Of a stretch of 64,000 bases of DNA, positions 35,274-47,396 are shown piece by piece. Each line of letters opens with the position of its first letter. Within the stretch, counting starts at the first letter, position 1. A model generated the notes under the pieces. That model was not told where the DNA came from and did not search any database. It saw nothing but the letters and a program-made list of their open reading frames with translations. Source of the stretch: Chelydra serpentina (lineage: Eukaryota > Chordata > Testudines > Chelydridae); assembly GCA_037349315.1 (NCBI GenBank), contig JBAIAC010000026.1, positions 28,301,501-28,365,500 on the forward strand. Reading direction: 5' to 3'. The position numbers were made by a program, and so were the translations under genes.

Positions 35274-38200
35274 TTAAATCTCCTATGAAATGTTATGTTA
35301 GTAATAGGGGAAAAAATGCAGTCGAACTGAAACTTAAAATCTGATCTAGAGGGACCTGTCCACCAAGGAGTTTCTGGAACAGGCTCAAGAGAGAGGAAAC
35401 ATGCTTTATGCGCTTGTGTACGTCTGCCCATTGTAATCCTGATTTACCGTGAAAGCCGTGTGAGTGGGATACACTTGGGATAAACTTTTAACACTAACAG
35501 AGATTTATGTAGGACATACACGTAGATACGAAATCTCTCCTTTTCATGCCAAGGGACCTACCTATCTAAACATTCCCTGAGTGAATTGTCAGGTAATTTA
35601 TATAGGTGTATAGAGTGAGGACATAAAAAATGGAACCAAAGATGAGACACTGAAACCATTCCAAAAAGAAAAAGGCAGCACATCTAGCAGACTAAGCAAG
35701 TCATGCTGTAGTAGTGTAGATAGAGGCAAGTAACTCAAAGCCACCCACACTGCCTGGACAGTCTGCCAAGAAGACAGATGCTGCTGCTTGTGAAATATCT
35801 TCAGATGTTCCTGATAGTTTACAGCATACATTTTATGGTAGAAATAAATGGAAAAGGAGTCTTTTATTTCTTACATTTTATTGGCTACAAATGTTAGGTT
35901 ATGTCCTATTAAATCAGCATACAGGAAGAACAGCACTTAATTAAACCCTTTAAATAATTGCTGGGTTTTAGATTGCCCATGGCAATTTGATCTCCATCTT
36001 TGCAATTTAATGTCCAAGTTTTGATCCAAATTTATTTTTGTTAATGGTTTGATGTTAGATAGATGCCCAGTTAGAAATACTCTGTGCCCTCTGGGGACTA
36101 ACAAATGCTCCTCCCCCTAAAACTACCCAAGCTAAATAAAAGGTACTCCACAAGATGGGGGTTGGCATGCTCCTGAACATGCTGCCTCCCAAAGGTGATG
36201 TTACTGGAATGATGTGAAAGGCTTCAATAAACTGGTGACTTTCTACATTTGCAATCTCATTTCTGGAATCAATTGTCCTGGGGATGATCATAAACATGAT
36301 GGGGCCTACAGACTATTTTGTATTTAGGAGAGGTCTCACATTTTCCACATTCTCAGGCACTTTAATGCAAACACGGCCACACTTCACTGAATGAATTCAT
36401 TCATCTCTGGTTTCTTGTAGGACGTGCTTCCACACCAGAAGATTTGGACCATTCACCAGTTGGTGGCATTCACATCATTAAACTCTAACGTCCCAGGTGA
36501 AGACAATGGGAGCTACTTATATCCTGAAGAATGGGGTCCTAGGCTATATTTTTCAGAAAGTAAAACAAACTTTCAGAGAATTCAGAGCAAGAGAGTATTA
36601 AGCCCAAACACGTTTAGATGAAAATCTGCTAAAACCTAGTGGGGCGCTACTATGCATCGATTACCAAATGAAAGCAGGGCTGAGAGATTAAATAGATCCA
36701 GATATTTAGGGTTTGCATAATACCCTCTACACTGATAAGTCCCATGCCTCACTTCCTGGGTAGGAAAAGAGTGTTGACATAGCCCCTTCAAAGGCCACCT
36801 CTGCACCACAGTGGGCTATGGAGGTAGCCACGGGAAGTGGCCTGGGGTAGCCTGACCAAGGATCTACTGAATCCAGACTTCACACAGACCCGGTGGCCCA
36901 CAACTCTCATGCAGAGGGGCTGAGACACTATTCCAGATCCAGAGGCTGGACGAGAGACTCTGGAAGGGCTATGTTGCAGCCTGTGTGCTAAAGCTGTGTG
37001 GGTAGGGGGTGGGAAGAGAGGCATGAGCCAGAACCTCTGTGAATAGACAGTCAGATGTGACAATATATGGACATGGATCCAAAATTATTTTAAAGTTGTT
37101 TTTCATATTTTTCATTCACAATTTATTTTTATAGGACATTCTCTCTCTCTTTCTGCCTTTGTCACAGTTTGAATGGGAGTTATCAGCAACACTCAGTGTA
37201 GGGGAAAAGGGATTGTGATTTGCAGTTTAGCTTCACTATAGCATTACCATCATATAAAAATTACTTTTGCTTAGTGTTCACATACATTCCCTGTGATCAC
37301 ACTAATTTTTCTGTCAAAAAGGAAGGCTTAAGTGCAGCTATTGTTTTTACTGCCTTCATTTGTAATCACTCTTTTAATCCTGTAATCATTCCTGAACAAT
37401 CAGAGGCCGCGAGCCTCATTTTGAAAGACTCACAAAATATCACCATACATGGCAAGAATTTTCCTCCCAATTCAAAACTTCCTATATCCATTGTCCTGGA
37501 TAATTTTAGAGATTTTTATGAGCAGAAAAGTAAAAATTCAAAGTCCAGCTAGGTTGGCTTTTAAACTATTCAGAGAGTAGAATTTTTTCTGGTCACCACC
37601 GTAACGAGTTCTTCCCCTCCTCCAGATATTTTGATTTTGTTTTAGATATTAAAATTTTAAATCTAATAATATAACTATTAGTTACTTCCTATATTAAGGG
37701 ATGAGCAACAGGAAAATGGGTACATTTACCTGTTTCACAAATAATGGGTAGATAATATTTTCAACACTATAATGAAAACATTGTATTTTTCCGCTATAAA
37801 TGTCTGGTTAACAATAATATCTCAGAGCATGCCCACCTGCTACATTCAGATAGCCATAAAAATGTGACGAGACTTTATTCCAGTGGAAAGTGCATGGCAC
37901 AGCTATTTCAGCACAGGGAAGGGTGCTGAGGATTCAGTGGGTTATAGTCTTCCTTCTGTGTCAATATTGTACATATACAACAGGCAGGTGTTAGGAAGCA
38001 CTTTACTGCGTGGGGTGCTCTCCTTGGGAGGCGGTATAAATCCCCTGTCCTGAGCACTTGTGGCCTTTTAAGATTCTGTTTCACGTTTCATAAGGTGTTA
38101 AAAGCCCAAGCACCTAGCCAAATTTCTGTTCACCAAAATCCTCCCTTGCAATTGGATATGCTCTTCTTTTCCATTTCTTGTACGAAACTGTGTATGAGAC

Positions 38201-39558
38201 CAGCTCTAGTGGCCTGTGCATGGGAAGGGAGAGGGAGACAAGGTATTTGTCCTCTACTACCTTTGCTTTTGAAACTAGCTTGGAGCAATTCTTTTTGCTC
38301 TTTGTGTGCAATGACTGGGATTGTTTCTTGATCCTACACAGTAATTTAAAGGAAGGGAAGACTATGTTCCATCTCCCACAGGAAAAGTTCGACTCTATGG
38401 AATTTTCAGTATATCAAGTATTGAAACACCTGGACTTATTATTGCTGACTGATCCACTAGGAACATCTAGTGTTCAGTATCCCAGCAATGTTACTGTACT
38501 TATCTGTAGATATTGGTGCAATAATATTGTACTTTTCAGTTCTGGTGGAAGGTATCACACAGAGATCCCCGGAAATAGAAGACCTCTGTTCCCTCACAGA
38601 TATTCATTTACAGAAACAGGTACAGCACAGTCTTCCTAATTCTCTACTCTTTAACTTCAAAGGGTCCACTATACAAAGCTACCTACTTATTTTGCAAGGT
38701 GGTAAAAAATCATCCCCAATCAACCTATATTTGTTATCTACATCATTTCCAAATTCAAATAGCCATCTCAAAACTGCGCTCCCTTGCTTTCAAACCTCAT
38801 AGGCACCTACCTACTCACTTATTTCACCCCTCCAATTGTGGGCTCTTTTTTGCTACTTCCCTAATGAAAATTCCATTTTAAGTGTTTGGCTTGGCTGTGT
38901 TTTGGCATGTAAGCAGTGTAACAGACCAATGAGTCTATTGGTCAGTTGGTTCTGGGGGCTGTTCCAGTAGAAACCAAAAGGGACCAGTAGACACAAGAAA
39001 GGCAAATTGAAGGATTCAAATGGAGCATGACGAAGATTCTACTGGGACTCCCATGATTCTCCAATCACTGTATTCATGTTCATTTGTGCTACCACATGAC
39101 TATAAGACCCAAATGACTACGAAACCTAATTGTCAGCTCAGGTTTGAGTGAATTTCATCCCTCTTCATAGGTTGAAAGAAGGGATTTAAGGTCTCATTTT
39201 CAACTGAGTAAAACTCTGTGGTGTCACATGGATTTGTCTAGAGATGGACCAGAACCAAAGCATTAGATTCAAAAACTATAAAGAACATTACAGTATATAA
39301 AAACTAAGCACCAAATTCTCTAGTCTGCCAAGTCCACTTTGCACTGCTTACGTATTTGGTGAAGAACGGAACCCTAACTTTATAGTGGTAAAAAGTACTT
39401 TCAGGTTTGTAAAATAAGGGACGGTTGCCTTTAAATGGCAGTAGTTGAGAAAGTAAAAATACTCTTAAGTATTACGAAAACAACCAAATAGAATGCTATT
39501 TAAGCTTCACATAGAACCACCACAAATATTAAAAATTAAGGAAATAGTATCAAAGTAT
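35274..39558. other. Non-coding stretch
   Basis: No repeats with definable ends and no recognised exons. The longest frame, 153 codons at 38178-38639 (plus), overlaps other frames and shows no domain. A 110-codon frame at 37220-37552 is likewise unrecognised. Confidence 0.45.
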
Positions 39559-39563
39559 GGTGC

Positions 39564-39964
39564 TGTAGGGTACCATGGAAGATTGTGTTACGGCATAGCA
39601 AGGGTGCTTTCGCTTTCTCACGTTGTCTCAGCGGGCTGGTTATTGCAGGTCAAGGCCTGCCAGCTGCAGTTTGTTATGAATTAGCTAGAGCTGCTTTGTA
39701 TGGCCTTGAGCCAGGAGGCGGCCCCTGCTTGCTTCTGTATGAGATGTCTGTATATAACTGTATGAACCTGGCCCCACTTGGCACTCCGTACCAGGCCCGA
39801 ATTTTGGTGAGCTGGGTTCCCCGTCTCCGTGACAGCAATGCCAGGAGTCCCCGTTGCGGATGTGTCACTTTGCCTTCAATAAAAAGCCAATAACTCACAG
39901 AGTGTGTGGGCCTCGTTCTTGCAGAGCACCCTGGGTAGGCCCGCTGCCTCCCACGAATGTAACA
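39564..39964 (+). mobile_element. Solo LTR with 5-bp target duplication
   Basis: The element starts 'tgtagggtacc' and ends 'gaatgtaaca', with TG...CA ends. It is flanked by 'ggtgc' on both sides (39559-39563 and 39965-39969). 'tgtatataactg' at about 39751 is a TATA element. 'cttcaataaaaagcc' at about 39882 carries the polyadenylation signal. These positions define U3, R and U5 order. There is no internal retroviral sequence on either side, so recombination has left only one LTR. The GC-rich, CpG-containing 3' half resembles gammaretrovirus-type LTRs, but that is inference. Confidence 0.88.
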
Positions 39965-39969
39965 GGTGC

Positions 39970-41190
39970 TTTTAATGGGGTATATACAATTGGCAGGCCA
40001 ACAATATCTTCCCCAGAAATGCAAACCTTCCCTTTGTGATGCAAGACGATGAAAAGTAATTCTAGTTAGTAACTTACACATCAATAGCATGGAATGTTAT
40101 AGTTGTGTCTTGTAATAATTTTGTAATAAGTAATGTATTTTCTGGAATACGCTTTCACCCAATTTTGGAAATATGCACACAGTAACAAAGCATCCTATTT
40201 GGGATATATTTTATTATATTTTGTAATTATGCAAGTGAGGTTATACATCAGTATTAATAATACTAAATGAAGCTGTTTCAGTTTGAAAAGCTGAATAATT
40301 ATTCATTAGCAGTGACTGGTGAAGGAGCCTAAATCAAATCAGATTGCACTTTAAAGAAGTGGCTTGAAAAAAGTTTCCTTTAGCAGTTTATTTATTTAAA
40401 TAATTATTTGTTTATGTTTGACCGCAAGTCTAGTATGCCATAATGTTTGAAACCAGATATAATTTGGGAGAAAACCTGCAATAATTATATGGGCTTTCAA
40501 AATCAGTTTTTTACAGATCCAGTGTTTGTGTAGTACAGAAAGAGGTAAAAAAATAACATTTTCTTTACATTTAAAAAGTGAGTATTACTGATCACTTGTC
40601 TTTTCTGCCAGCAGATTAGCTGGTGCTTTGTCTAGTTATGTCATCTTGGAATGTTGTTTCTAAATGAGTGTATGGAAATGCAAGTATTAGATACAAAATT
40701 AGATTGTTTCCTGCTACTGGGGTTCTGAATATGTTACTACCTCAGAGCTACGCTGTTGGAGAGAGCAAGTCAAGTCACTTGGATCTAGCATAATAGCTGT
40801 GCAAACTTTGTTTTTATGTGTTTCTCAAAATGAACTCTGAATCTGAATTCAGATGGGTCAGAGTGAACTTCCAGTTTCACATGCCTGAATCCCGGGAACA
40901 ATATCCTCCGTTTCCCAGAACATGATACCTTCTTAATTTTCTTTAATATCTTCAGAATTCCCAGTGGGCTTCTCCACCCAACTTCTTCTATATTTCTTGT
41001 GCCCAATGCTTAAGTCTTCTCAGGGCATTTAGTAGTGGGTCCCCTCCAGCAGTCTTTTCTGGGGGGCTCACCTGGTTTGTTCTGTTCTCACCCTGGTCAT
41101 TAGACGAGTCTTGTAAAGTGTGTGGCACAATGTGGTCCAATGACCAATCATGCAGTGGGAGCAGAAAAGCTACCACCGCTGCCAGTGACT
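39970..41190. other. Non-coding stretch, nothing recognised
   Basis: AT-rich sequence without repeat ends or motifs. Confidence 0.5.
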
Positions 41191-41494
41191 CAGGCGTTGT
41201 CTACACTGAAAAGAGTTTATTTTAGTATTCTGGTATAGCTATACGGGCAAACGCTCCTATTTTACAGAAACAACTTATGCCCCCCTTCACACCAAAAAAA
41301 GAGAGTTATTTTGCTGATAGAGCTTATACCAGTTCATGGCAGAAAATAAGCTACATAGGCAACAGGACCTTTTTGCCAGTAAAACTGAGTCTACAGTAGG
41401 GCTTTTGCTGGCACAGCTAAGATGTGATTTTTTTTTTCACACTCTTAAGCAACATAACTATGCTGTCAACATATTTAAGTGTAGAGTAAGCCTT
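41191..41494. mobile_element. MITE with 'gtctacact' ends
   Basis: The left end is 'caggcgttgtctacact'. The reverse complement of the right end reads 'taaggcttactctacact'. This gives about 300 bp of non-coding interior with moderate internal symmetry. It belongs with the elements at 5284 and 10291 by its termini. A target duplication is not clear. Confidence 0.65.
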
Positions 41495-43626
41495 ACTGAA
41501 TAACCTCATGGCCAGATGCACCCTATGTTTCCTAGCACAGTAGCTAGATAAATTCAAACCTGGACCATTTCTAGAGCTGGAATGAAGTTCGTGGACACAC
41601 CAGAACCCCAAAACACCCTGTCTTCAGGTGGATTCAGGGTTAAAAGGTAAACTTCACACAGCTCTGCTCAGAAGATTTCAGCCTAGCTATGGCTCCCATG
41701 TCTTACTGTATAAACTAGAGGGCACTAATACCACAAGAGACATGTAGACCGTGTCCCATTCAGCTCCTCACAGGACTCAGAAGTCACGTGGGAATGGAAG
41801 GAGAGTAAACGGGGAGTTGTTGAGGCAAAAGTGCCTATCCAGAAAAACTCCCTTTGCTCCATGGTTTACCTCCATCAGTATTGGAGAGCAATGAGGAGTA
41901 CTCAGACCACAGAGCCACTGAGGAGGAACCCTAGTTAGAAATGGAAGGGCTCCCCCAGGAAGAGGAGTATCCAGTTTAGTCAATGAGCCAGCTGAGTCTA
42001 AAAGAAATGTCAAACGTAAGTGTGGACTGAACTCCTAGGGGCTGTTCTACACACCCCATATATAGGAAGCTGGAAGAAGCATGCCTTGACAACTATCAGA
42101 ATCTGACCTTTATCATAACGTTACAACAACAAACAATCACTTATAAATAATAATAAGGATATGGGAATTGTGCTTTGGGAAGAACCTGAGGGGGATGCAC
42201 CCTGAAGTGACCTCTCATTCACCAAGGAGAAGGTCAGTGATGAATGGGGAGTTGAAGTGTATAAAAGACCATCACATTTCTAGGGAGTCCTTGAGAGATC
42301 AAGGAATGGAACCATGAAGTGCAGAGGTCATCCAGGCCCTCAGGAACTTGGAAGGTCAGACAACGAGTAGTATTTTTTGTTATTGTAATAGTAGTATTAC
42401 AGCTTGGGTTAGGCATGGTGGTTTCAGAGTCCCCTGGGGCAAATGAAGAGGGTTTGTGAAAGTAAGCAAGAAAGGCAAATAAAAATCATACATGAAAGGT
42501 GATTTCTTTACTTAGACTAAGGATGATCCTATAAGCTCTTTCTGAGACTGGTAGCTAGATCCTCGGTAGTCACCTCAGAATTAGAGATGCAACAAAACTA
42601 TATCCTTTAATCTGGCTCCTTTTGAATTTCAGGGGCGTTTGACTATCCAGATCAAAACCTAGCACCGGGTTGCTGCTTCAAGTTTTGATACAAAAGAGGA
42701 GGATTGTATTCCTAAGTTCAGACCTGACCAAAATCTTTCCAGAACCTTAATACAAATATTAATGTCATGGTATGCCACTTAAACAACTGCTTATTACAAC
42801 AGCATGAATGCAATATACATAACATTACACAGACACATCAATCAAAACTCTGGAAATTACCCAAAAATCAGGACACAAAATGACCCTCTCAGAAATTGCT
42901 AATTAATAAAAAATGAGATGTAGAAAGAAAAAGTATCACTTTTAAAAATGATTTATTTTATTTACTGCCCTCTGTCGCTGAGAATGCTACAACATATATA
43001 ACCCTTCCCTCTTGGCTCCCACACTGAAATAAAGAGTCCTAAGCACTCATAAAGTCACAGGGAAAAAAGGTATCTTTCTATCAGCATGTCTGCATTTTTA
43101 TGAGCAAATAATGACTAGAAAATGGTTATGAATCATACAAAAGAGAAAGAAAGCCGTTCCAGTAGCATTTTGCAGCATTGACTCCCAGTGTTTACCAGAC
43201 AAGTCACTAAAAAAAAAAAGCTGAATCATGTTGTTATAAGTGTGAAAAATATACAGTTTTAAAATACAGGCAATAGGTAAAGGACTTTAAAAATACCAGT
43301 AACAAAACATCAAAATAACTACTTGTTTTGGATGCTTCAGTTTTAACTGTCCAACATGGCACATCTTAAAGGACACTGATTTTCACAAAATGCTGAATGC
43401 CCATGCTCTGAAAACCGGCCCTTTTAAGGTGTCTGAAGTTGGACATCCAAAAATTTAAGCACCCCAAATCAATAGTCACACTGGAAATACTGGCCCACAC
43501 ATGGGACAGAGTGAACTCAACTGTTTCCACTAAAACACACAAGAGCACACACCAAATAGTAAAGAAAAATTAGTCCTGGTCTCTGCAAAGACTTAGGTAC
43601 ATATTTAACTTTAAGTACATGCATAG
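41495..43626. other. Non-coding stretch, nothing recognised
   Basis: No domain-bearing frames or clear repeats. Confidence 0.5.
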
Positions 43627-44006
43627 CAGAGCTGGTCAGGAATTTTCTGACTTTTTCTTTTGGTCAGAAAATGCCAATTCGTTGAAACTGAAACTTTTAG
43701 CAGGAAAGGGCCTGTTTGGACTGATTTCTGGACTCACAAATTTTTGAAAAGTTTGAATATTGTTGAAATGTCCTGTTTCAATATTTTCATAATAAAAAAT
43801 TCCAGTTTTCCAGTTCAAAACAAATTTTCATTTAGACATTTAAGCTAACCATAATAAACAAAAACATTAAAAATAGTCAAAATCAAAATGAAATGTTTCA
43901 AAATATTAAAACATAATATTTTGATTCATCCCAATTGAAAACTTTTTGATGTATGGCTCATGAAAATTTCAGATCTTGACTTTTCATCCCAATTCAAATG
44001 GGATTA
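43627..44006. repeat. AT-rich interspersed repeat
   Basis: 'gagctggtcaggaattttct' followed by many 'gaaaatttt' and 'gttgaaatgtcc' blocks resembles an AT-rich DNA-transposon relic that I associate with turtle genomes. The related region at 46637-46905 has the same style. Ends are unproven. Confidence 0.4.
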
Positions 44007-44059
44007 AAAAAAAAAAATCTCAAAAACATTTGTAGGATGGTGTGTAATAAGTGACTCAC

Positions 44060-44900
44060 CACAGGTGTGCCCCCTCATGGCTGGACATGCTGTAGCAGGC
44101 TTTCCTCTTTTAACATCCCTAGTCAACAATTGCTCCAGTTCCACAGTGGTCTGCCTCTTCTCTTGACTCGGCCCTCTCACCAGTTTTAGTCCCATCCCTT
44201 CTGGAGTAACAGAAAGTCCAACAAATAATAGTCCACTGTCTTTACAAAAGGTCTTTTGGCCTGACTTTGGGGTCCATGGTCCTCAAACTCTTCTCTAAGG
44301 GCTTTCACTCATCCTTGTCCCCTTCTAAGGGGCCTCACACCACCTTCCCTGTGGCAGGTAGCAGAACCCAGGTCCACCTGCTACACTAGGTTCCAGTACA
44401 GGAACTCTATGACCACCAGCAGTCTGCTCCTTCCCACTCCTTGCTGCTGCATTCCTAGACTGCTTCCTACCATAGCCCATCAGCAGGCCTCTCCCACAGC
44501 TTGTCTAAGGTCACCCTTGTTTCAGGGACTTACAGGACTATCCCCTAGAATCTTCCAATTAATCCCAAACCAAATGTATACATTTAAACCAAACTTATGC
44601 CTACCTCAGGCTAGTCCTTTCACACACATCACGTTCCCTTTGATCTGTTCCTCCACTAAATGGCTCCCAGGGCTCTTTCCCTAGAAGTCTGCTCCACTCT
44701 CAGTGGCTGCTCCATGTCTCCCCAGGCCTCCTGCCAGATTTCTCTACTTAGGAGAGGATCCCAGAGCCAGCTGTCCCCAGGCTTCCTCCTTGACCTTCCT
44801 GGTCCCTCCCCTCTCTAGACTGCAGAGTTCCTCCCTCTCTCCCTGCACCCTCCTTCTACTTCTTATGCTCTGCGGTGAAGCACACTCATCTACTGAGTCT
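44060..44900 (+). repeat. Pyrimidine-rich LTR-like repeat, copy 2
   Basis: It shares 'gagtaacagaaagtccaac' and its context with 31420-31450, followed by about 600 bp of pyrimidine-rich sequence. The two plus-strand frames of about 90 codons are Pro/Leu/Ser-rich by composition. It abuts the decayed LINE on the opposite strand. Confidence 0.4.
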
Positions 44901-44909
44901 ATATCACCT

Positions 44910-45560
44910 ACCATATTCCTTTTACAGTCATGCCTCTGCCCTCTCTTACCCGGCTCTATATTCTTAAGAAAATGTAGTGGAGCTTTTTTATAATGTTATC
45001 CTGCTTTCCCAATACTCTCACTAAAGCCCCCATAGTATAGTCTGTCACCTTAAAGCATCTAAAGTCCATTCATAAAGTGCCTTTCTTTCCTGGGAATGCT
45101 CCCTGCACTCCCATAGCAGGTGATCAACTGTTTCTGTAACTTTCCATGTGCTACATGATCCATCTTGGTGTCTATTCAATAAATATAAATTAGTATTCAA
45201 ACCACAGTGACCAGTTTCTAAATACGAGAAAATTGATCCCATCATAACCTTGGTGTATCACATTATCCTCTATTTTAGGGCATACTTCATGGAATCTTCT
45301 TCCTCTTTCCTCCTTGGTCCACATTTTTTGCCATTACATTTTTAATCCCTTTTTAACTAAATTTGTAAATCCCTGATAACTCAAAAGAATTTTTATAACA
45401 ATTTCTTCATGGTTAAAGCATTTTTCACCTCCTTATCTGCCATTATCTGCCTTTCACCTCCTTATCTGCCATTTCATTGCATGTGCTGGAATTAATGCTA
45501 TGTCCACACCCAAGCCTGCTAACTCTGTTGTCAAAAACATTTTATTTGGTAGATGATCCT
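44910..45560 (-). pseudogene. RNase H-bearing LINE, C-terminal relic
   Basis: Minus-strand frames retain the end of a non-LTR retrotransposon polyprotein. In order they show: an RNase H-like 'ALIPAHAM' and 'MADKEVKNAL' (about 45440-45515), a 'WQKMWTKEERGRRFHEVCP' block (about 45275-45334), 'LETGHCGLN' (about 45195-45225), and a zinc-knuckle-like 'CSTWKVTETVDHLLWEC' in which the second cysteine is tryptophan. 'ALVRVLGKQDNIIKKL' then corresponds to the short C-terminal tail. At least two frameshifts separate the parts. This order (RNase H, WQ-x2-W, GH-x2-LN, CCHC) is typical of I-group LINEs rather than CR1 or L2. A short tandem duplication (about 45428-45475) disrupts the RNase H part. Confidence 0.7.
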
Positions 45561-46164
45561 GCTTTCTGTGGTACCCCTTTTAACTGCCAATAAACATGAT
45601 AACGATGCTGAAAATCAGAACAGCTGTGGGACAGCCTCCTTTGGCACCAGACTTCCTTTCTTCATAGTCAGCACTCAGCTCATTCTCCAGCTGAACTTCA
45701 TCTTGAAATAAACTTGGCCCACGTTACAGGAGCAGTCAAGTATCATAATTGGCCTCTCAGGCCAACCTTCACCTTTTAGCTGCCTGTGTGGAGTACACGC
45801 CCCATCACAGATGGGAAAAAATGTTTCCTGCCCAATTCTAATGAGTAACCCTGTTGAATTCAATAAGATTACTCATGCATGAAAATGTCTCCAGAACATT
45901 TATAGTGGATATTGGACTGTTCCTACTAGAATATAACTTTTAAATCCATTTTTAATATTTAGTTTTTTAAATTATTTCTGTGATATGCTAAATACCGAAT
46001 GTAAGGAGCTAGAATGCCCCTACTAACTACTGATTAAGCAGGTTGTAGGATTGGATTTAACAGGATTGGGCCCTAATTTTCCAAATCAATTCTAAACACT
46101 CAAAGTGTTTCTGAGTATGCATCCAGACGTCTGCACACATATCCAAAGTGTATTTCTAAACTCT
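45561..46164. other. Non-coding stretch, possibly more of the decayed LINE
   Basis: The minus strand may continue the LINE relic upstream, but I could not read further protein motifs. Confidence 0.35.
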
Positions 46165-46300
46165 ATTATTAATATTTGTTACAGTAACTCCCCAAGATCT
46201 CAATCAGGATTAGGGCCAAATTGTGCTGAAGGCTGTACGAACACACACAGTAATAGACAATCCTTTCCCTGACAACCTTACAGTCTAAGCCCCTGACCCC
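46165..46300 (-). repeat. L2-like LINE 3'-end relic
   Basis: Plus-strand 'ttattaatatttgttacag', 'gggccaaattgtgctgaagg', 'gtacgaacacacacag' and 'accttacagtctaag' follow the same order as the copies at 9815 and 25290. Confidence 0.5.
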
Positions 46301-46636
46301 GCCAAGAGAACATGCAGGTGGACCCTTGCTCCTATTGGATCCTCCTGACAAAGCAGATGAAGGGTGAGGGTAACAGATGCAACACAGCAGATGTGACAAA
46401 TTTCATGTTCTCTCAGCATTTTCTCTTTAATTATCTGTTTTGTTGTGGTTAGGTTGTCCTCTTCCCAATCCGAACATTAGTCTCTCATCATGGTCTGATC
46501 CTCTTCCCATTGAACCCACAGGCAAAGATTGCTGGGAGTTTAAGGAGAGTGGGACAAGGAATCATCATTGAATGGAACTGGGCCTGTGTCATCTTGTAAA
46601 ACATACCTGCAAACCCATCTCAACCATTGTTGCTAC

Positions 46637-46905
46637 TAGAGCTGAGTGAATAATTGATTTTTCAGTTTGAATGCTGAAATAAAAACTGGGAAAAAAATTG
46701 TTTTGTTTCATTGTGTTGTTTTCAGGTGTTTGTTACCCTTTTACATTTAAAAAAAATCAAATCTGGTGAAATTTTAAAACAATTTTTTTTAAACCAAATG
46801 CAGAGACATTTTGTTTTGAAAATTTTGACTCATTCTATTTTTTTATTCAGACAAAACTATTCAACATATTTGACCCAATTTTCAAATAGTCTTGGTTGTG
46901 CTAAC
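46637..46905. repeat. AT-rich interspersed repeat
   Basis: 'gagctgagtgaataattgat' and later 'gttttgaaaattttgactc' resemble the region at 43627. Probably a degraded DNA element. Boundaries are uncertain. Confidence 0.35.
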
Positions 46906-47007
46906 ACTACATTTTTCAGCAAATAAAACTATTTAACCGACATATTTCACCCTACACTACTTGTTAGTATGTAAACATGTATCCTGGAAATTTTTGTTAC
47001 TAATCTA

Positions 47008-47219
47008 CCAAAACAACAAGGAGTCCAGTGGTACCTTAAACACTAACAGATTTATTTGGGCATAAGCTTTCATAGGTAAAAAAACCCACTTCTTCAGATG
47101 CACTGTGGGTTTTTTTACCCATGAAAGCTTATGCCCAAATAAATCTGTTAGTCTTTAAGGTCCACTGGACTCCTCGTTGTTTTTGTGGATACAGACTAAC
47201 ACAGCTACCCCTCTGATAC
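47008..47219. mobile_element. Inverted pair of Penelope-like 3' ends
   Basis: The left arm (47011-47090, minus orientation) and right arm (47104-47184, plus orientation) are about 80-bp near-identical inverted copies around a 13-bp centre. After the right arm the sequence runs into 'cagactaacacagctacccc' and 'tctgatac'. An imperfect 14-bp duplication flanks the whole structure (46994-47007 and 47220-47233, 12 of 14 matching), which points to a single insertion event that produced the inversion. The Penelope-like label comes from memory of the tail sequence and from the element's habit of inverted insertions. Confidence 0.75.
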
Positions 47220-47269
47220 TTGTTAGTAACCTAGAGGCTGATTAAGTTAAAACACATTTGCATGTGCTT

Positions 47270-47396
47270 GCATCCAAAGAAGTGGGTATTCACCCACAAA
47301 AGCTTATGCTTCAATACCTCTGTTAGTCTATAAGGTGCCACAGGACCCTTTGTCGCTTCTACAGATCCAGACTAACACGGCTACCCCTCTGATACT
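47270..47396 (+). mobile_element. Penelope-like 3' end, separate copy
   Basis: 'aagaagtgggtattcaccca', 'aaagcttatgc', 'gttagtctataaggtgccac' and 'cagactaacacggctacccc' show the family's 3' region in a more diverged form than the neighbour at 47008-47219. It therefore represents another subfamily or an older insertion. Confidence 0.75.

Noticed and set aside
38178..38639. 153-codon plus-strand open frame
   Set aside because: No domain or signal sequence. It overlaps two other frames and has no plausible splice or promoter context that I can defend.
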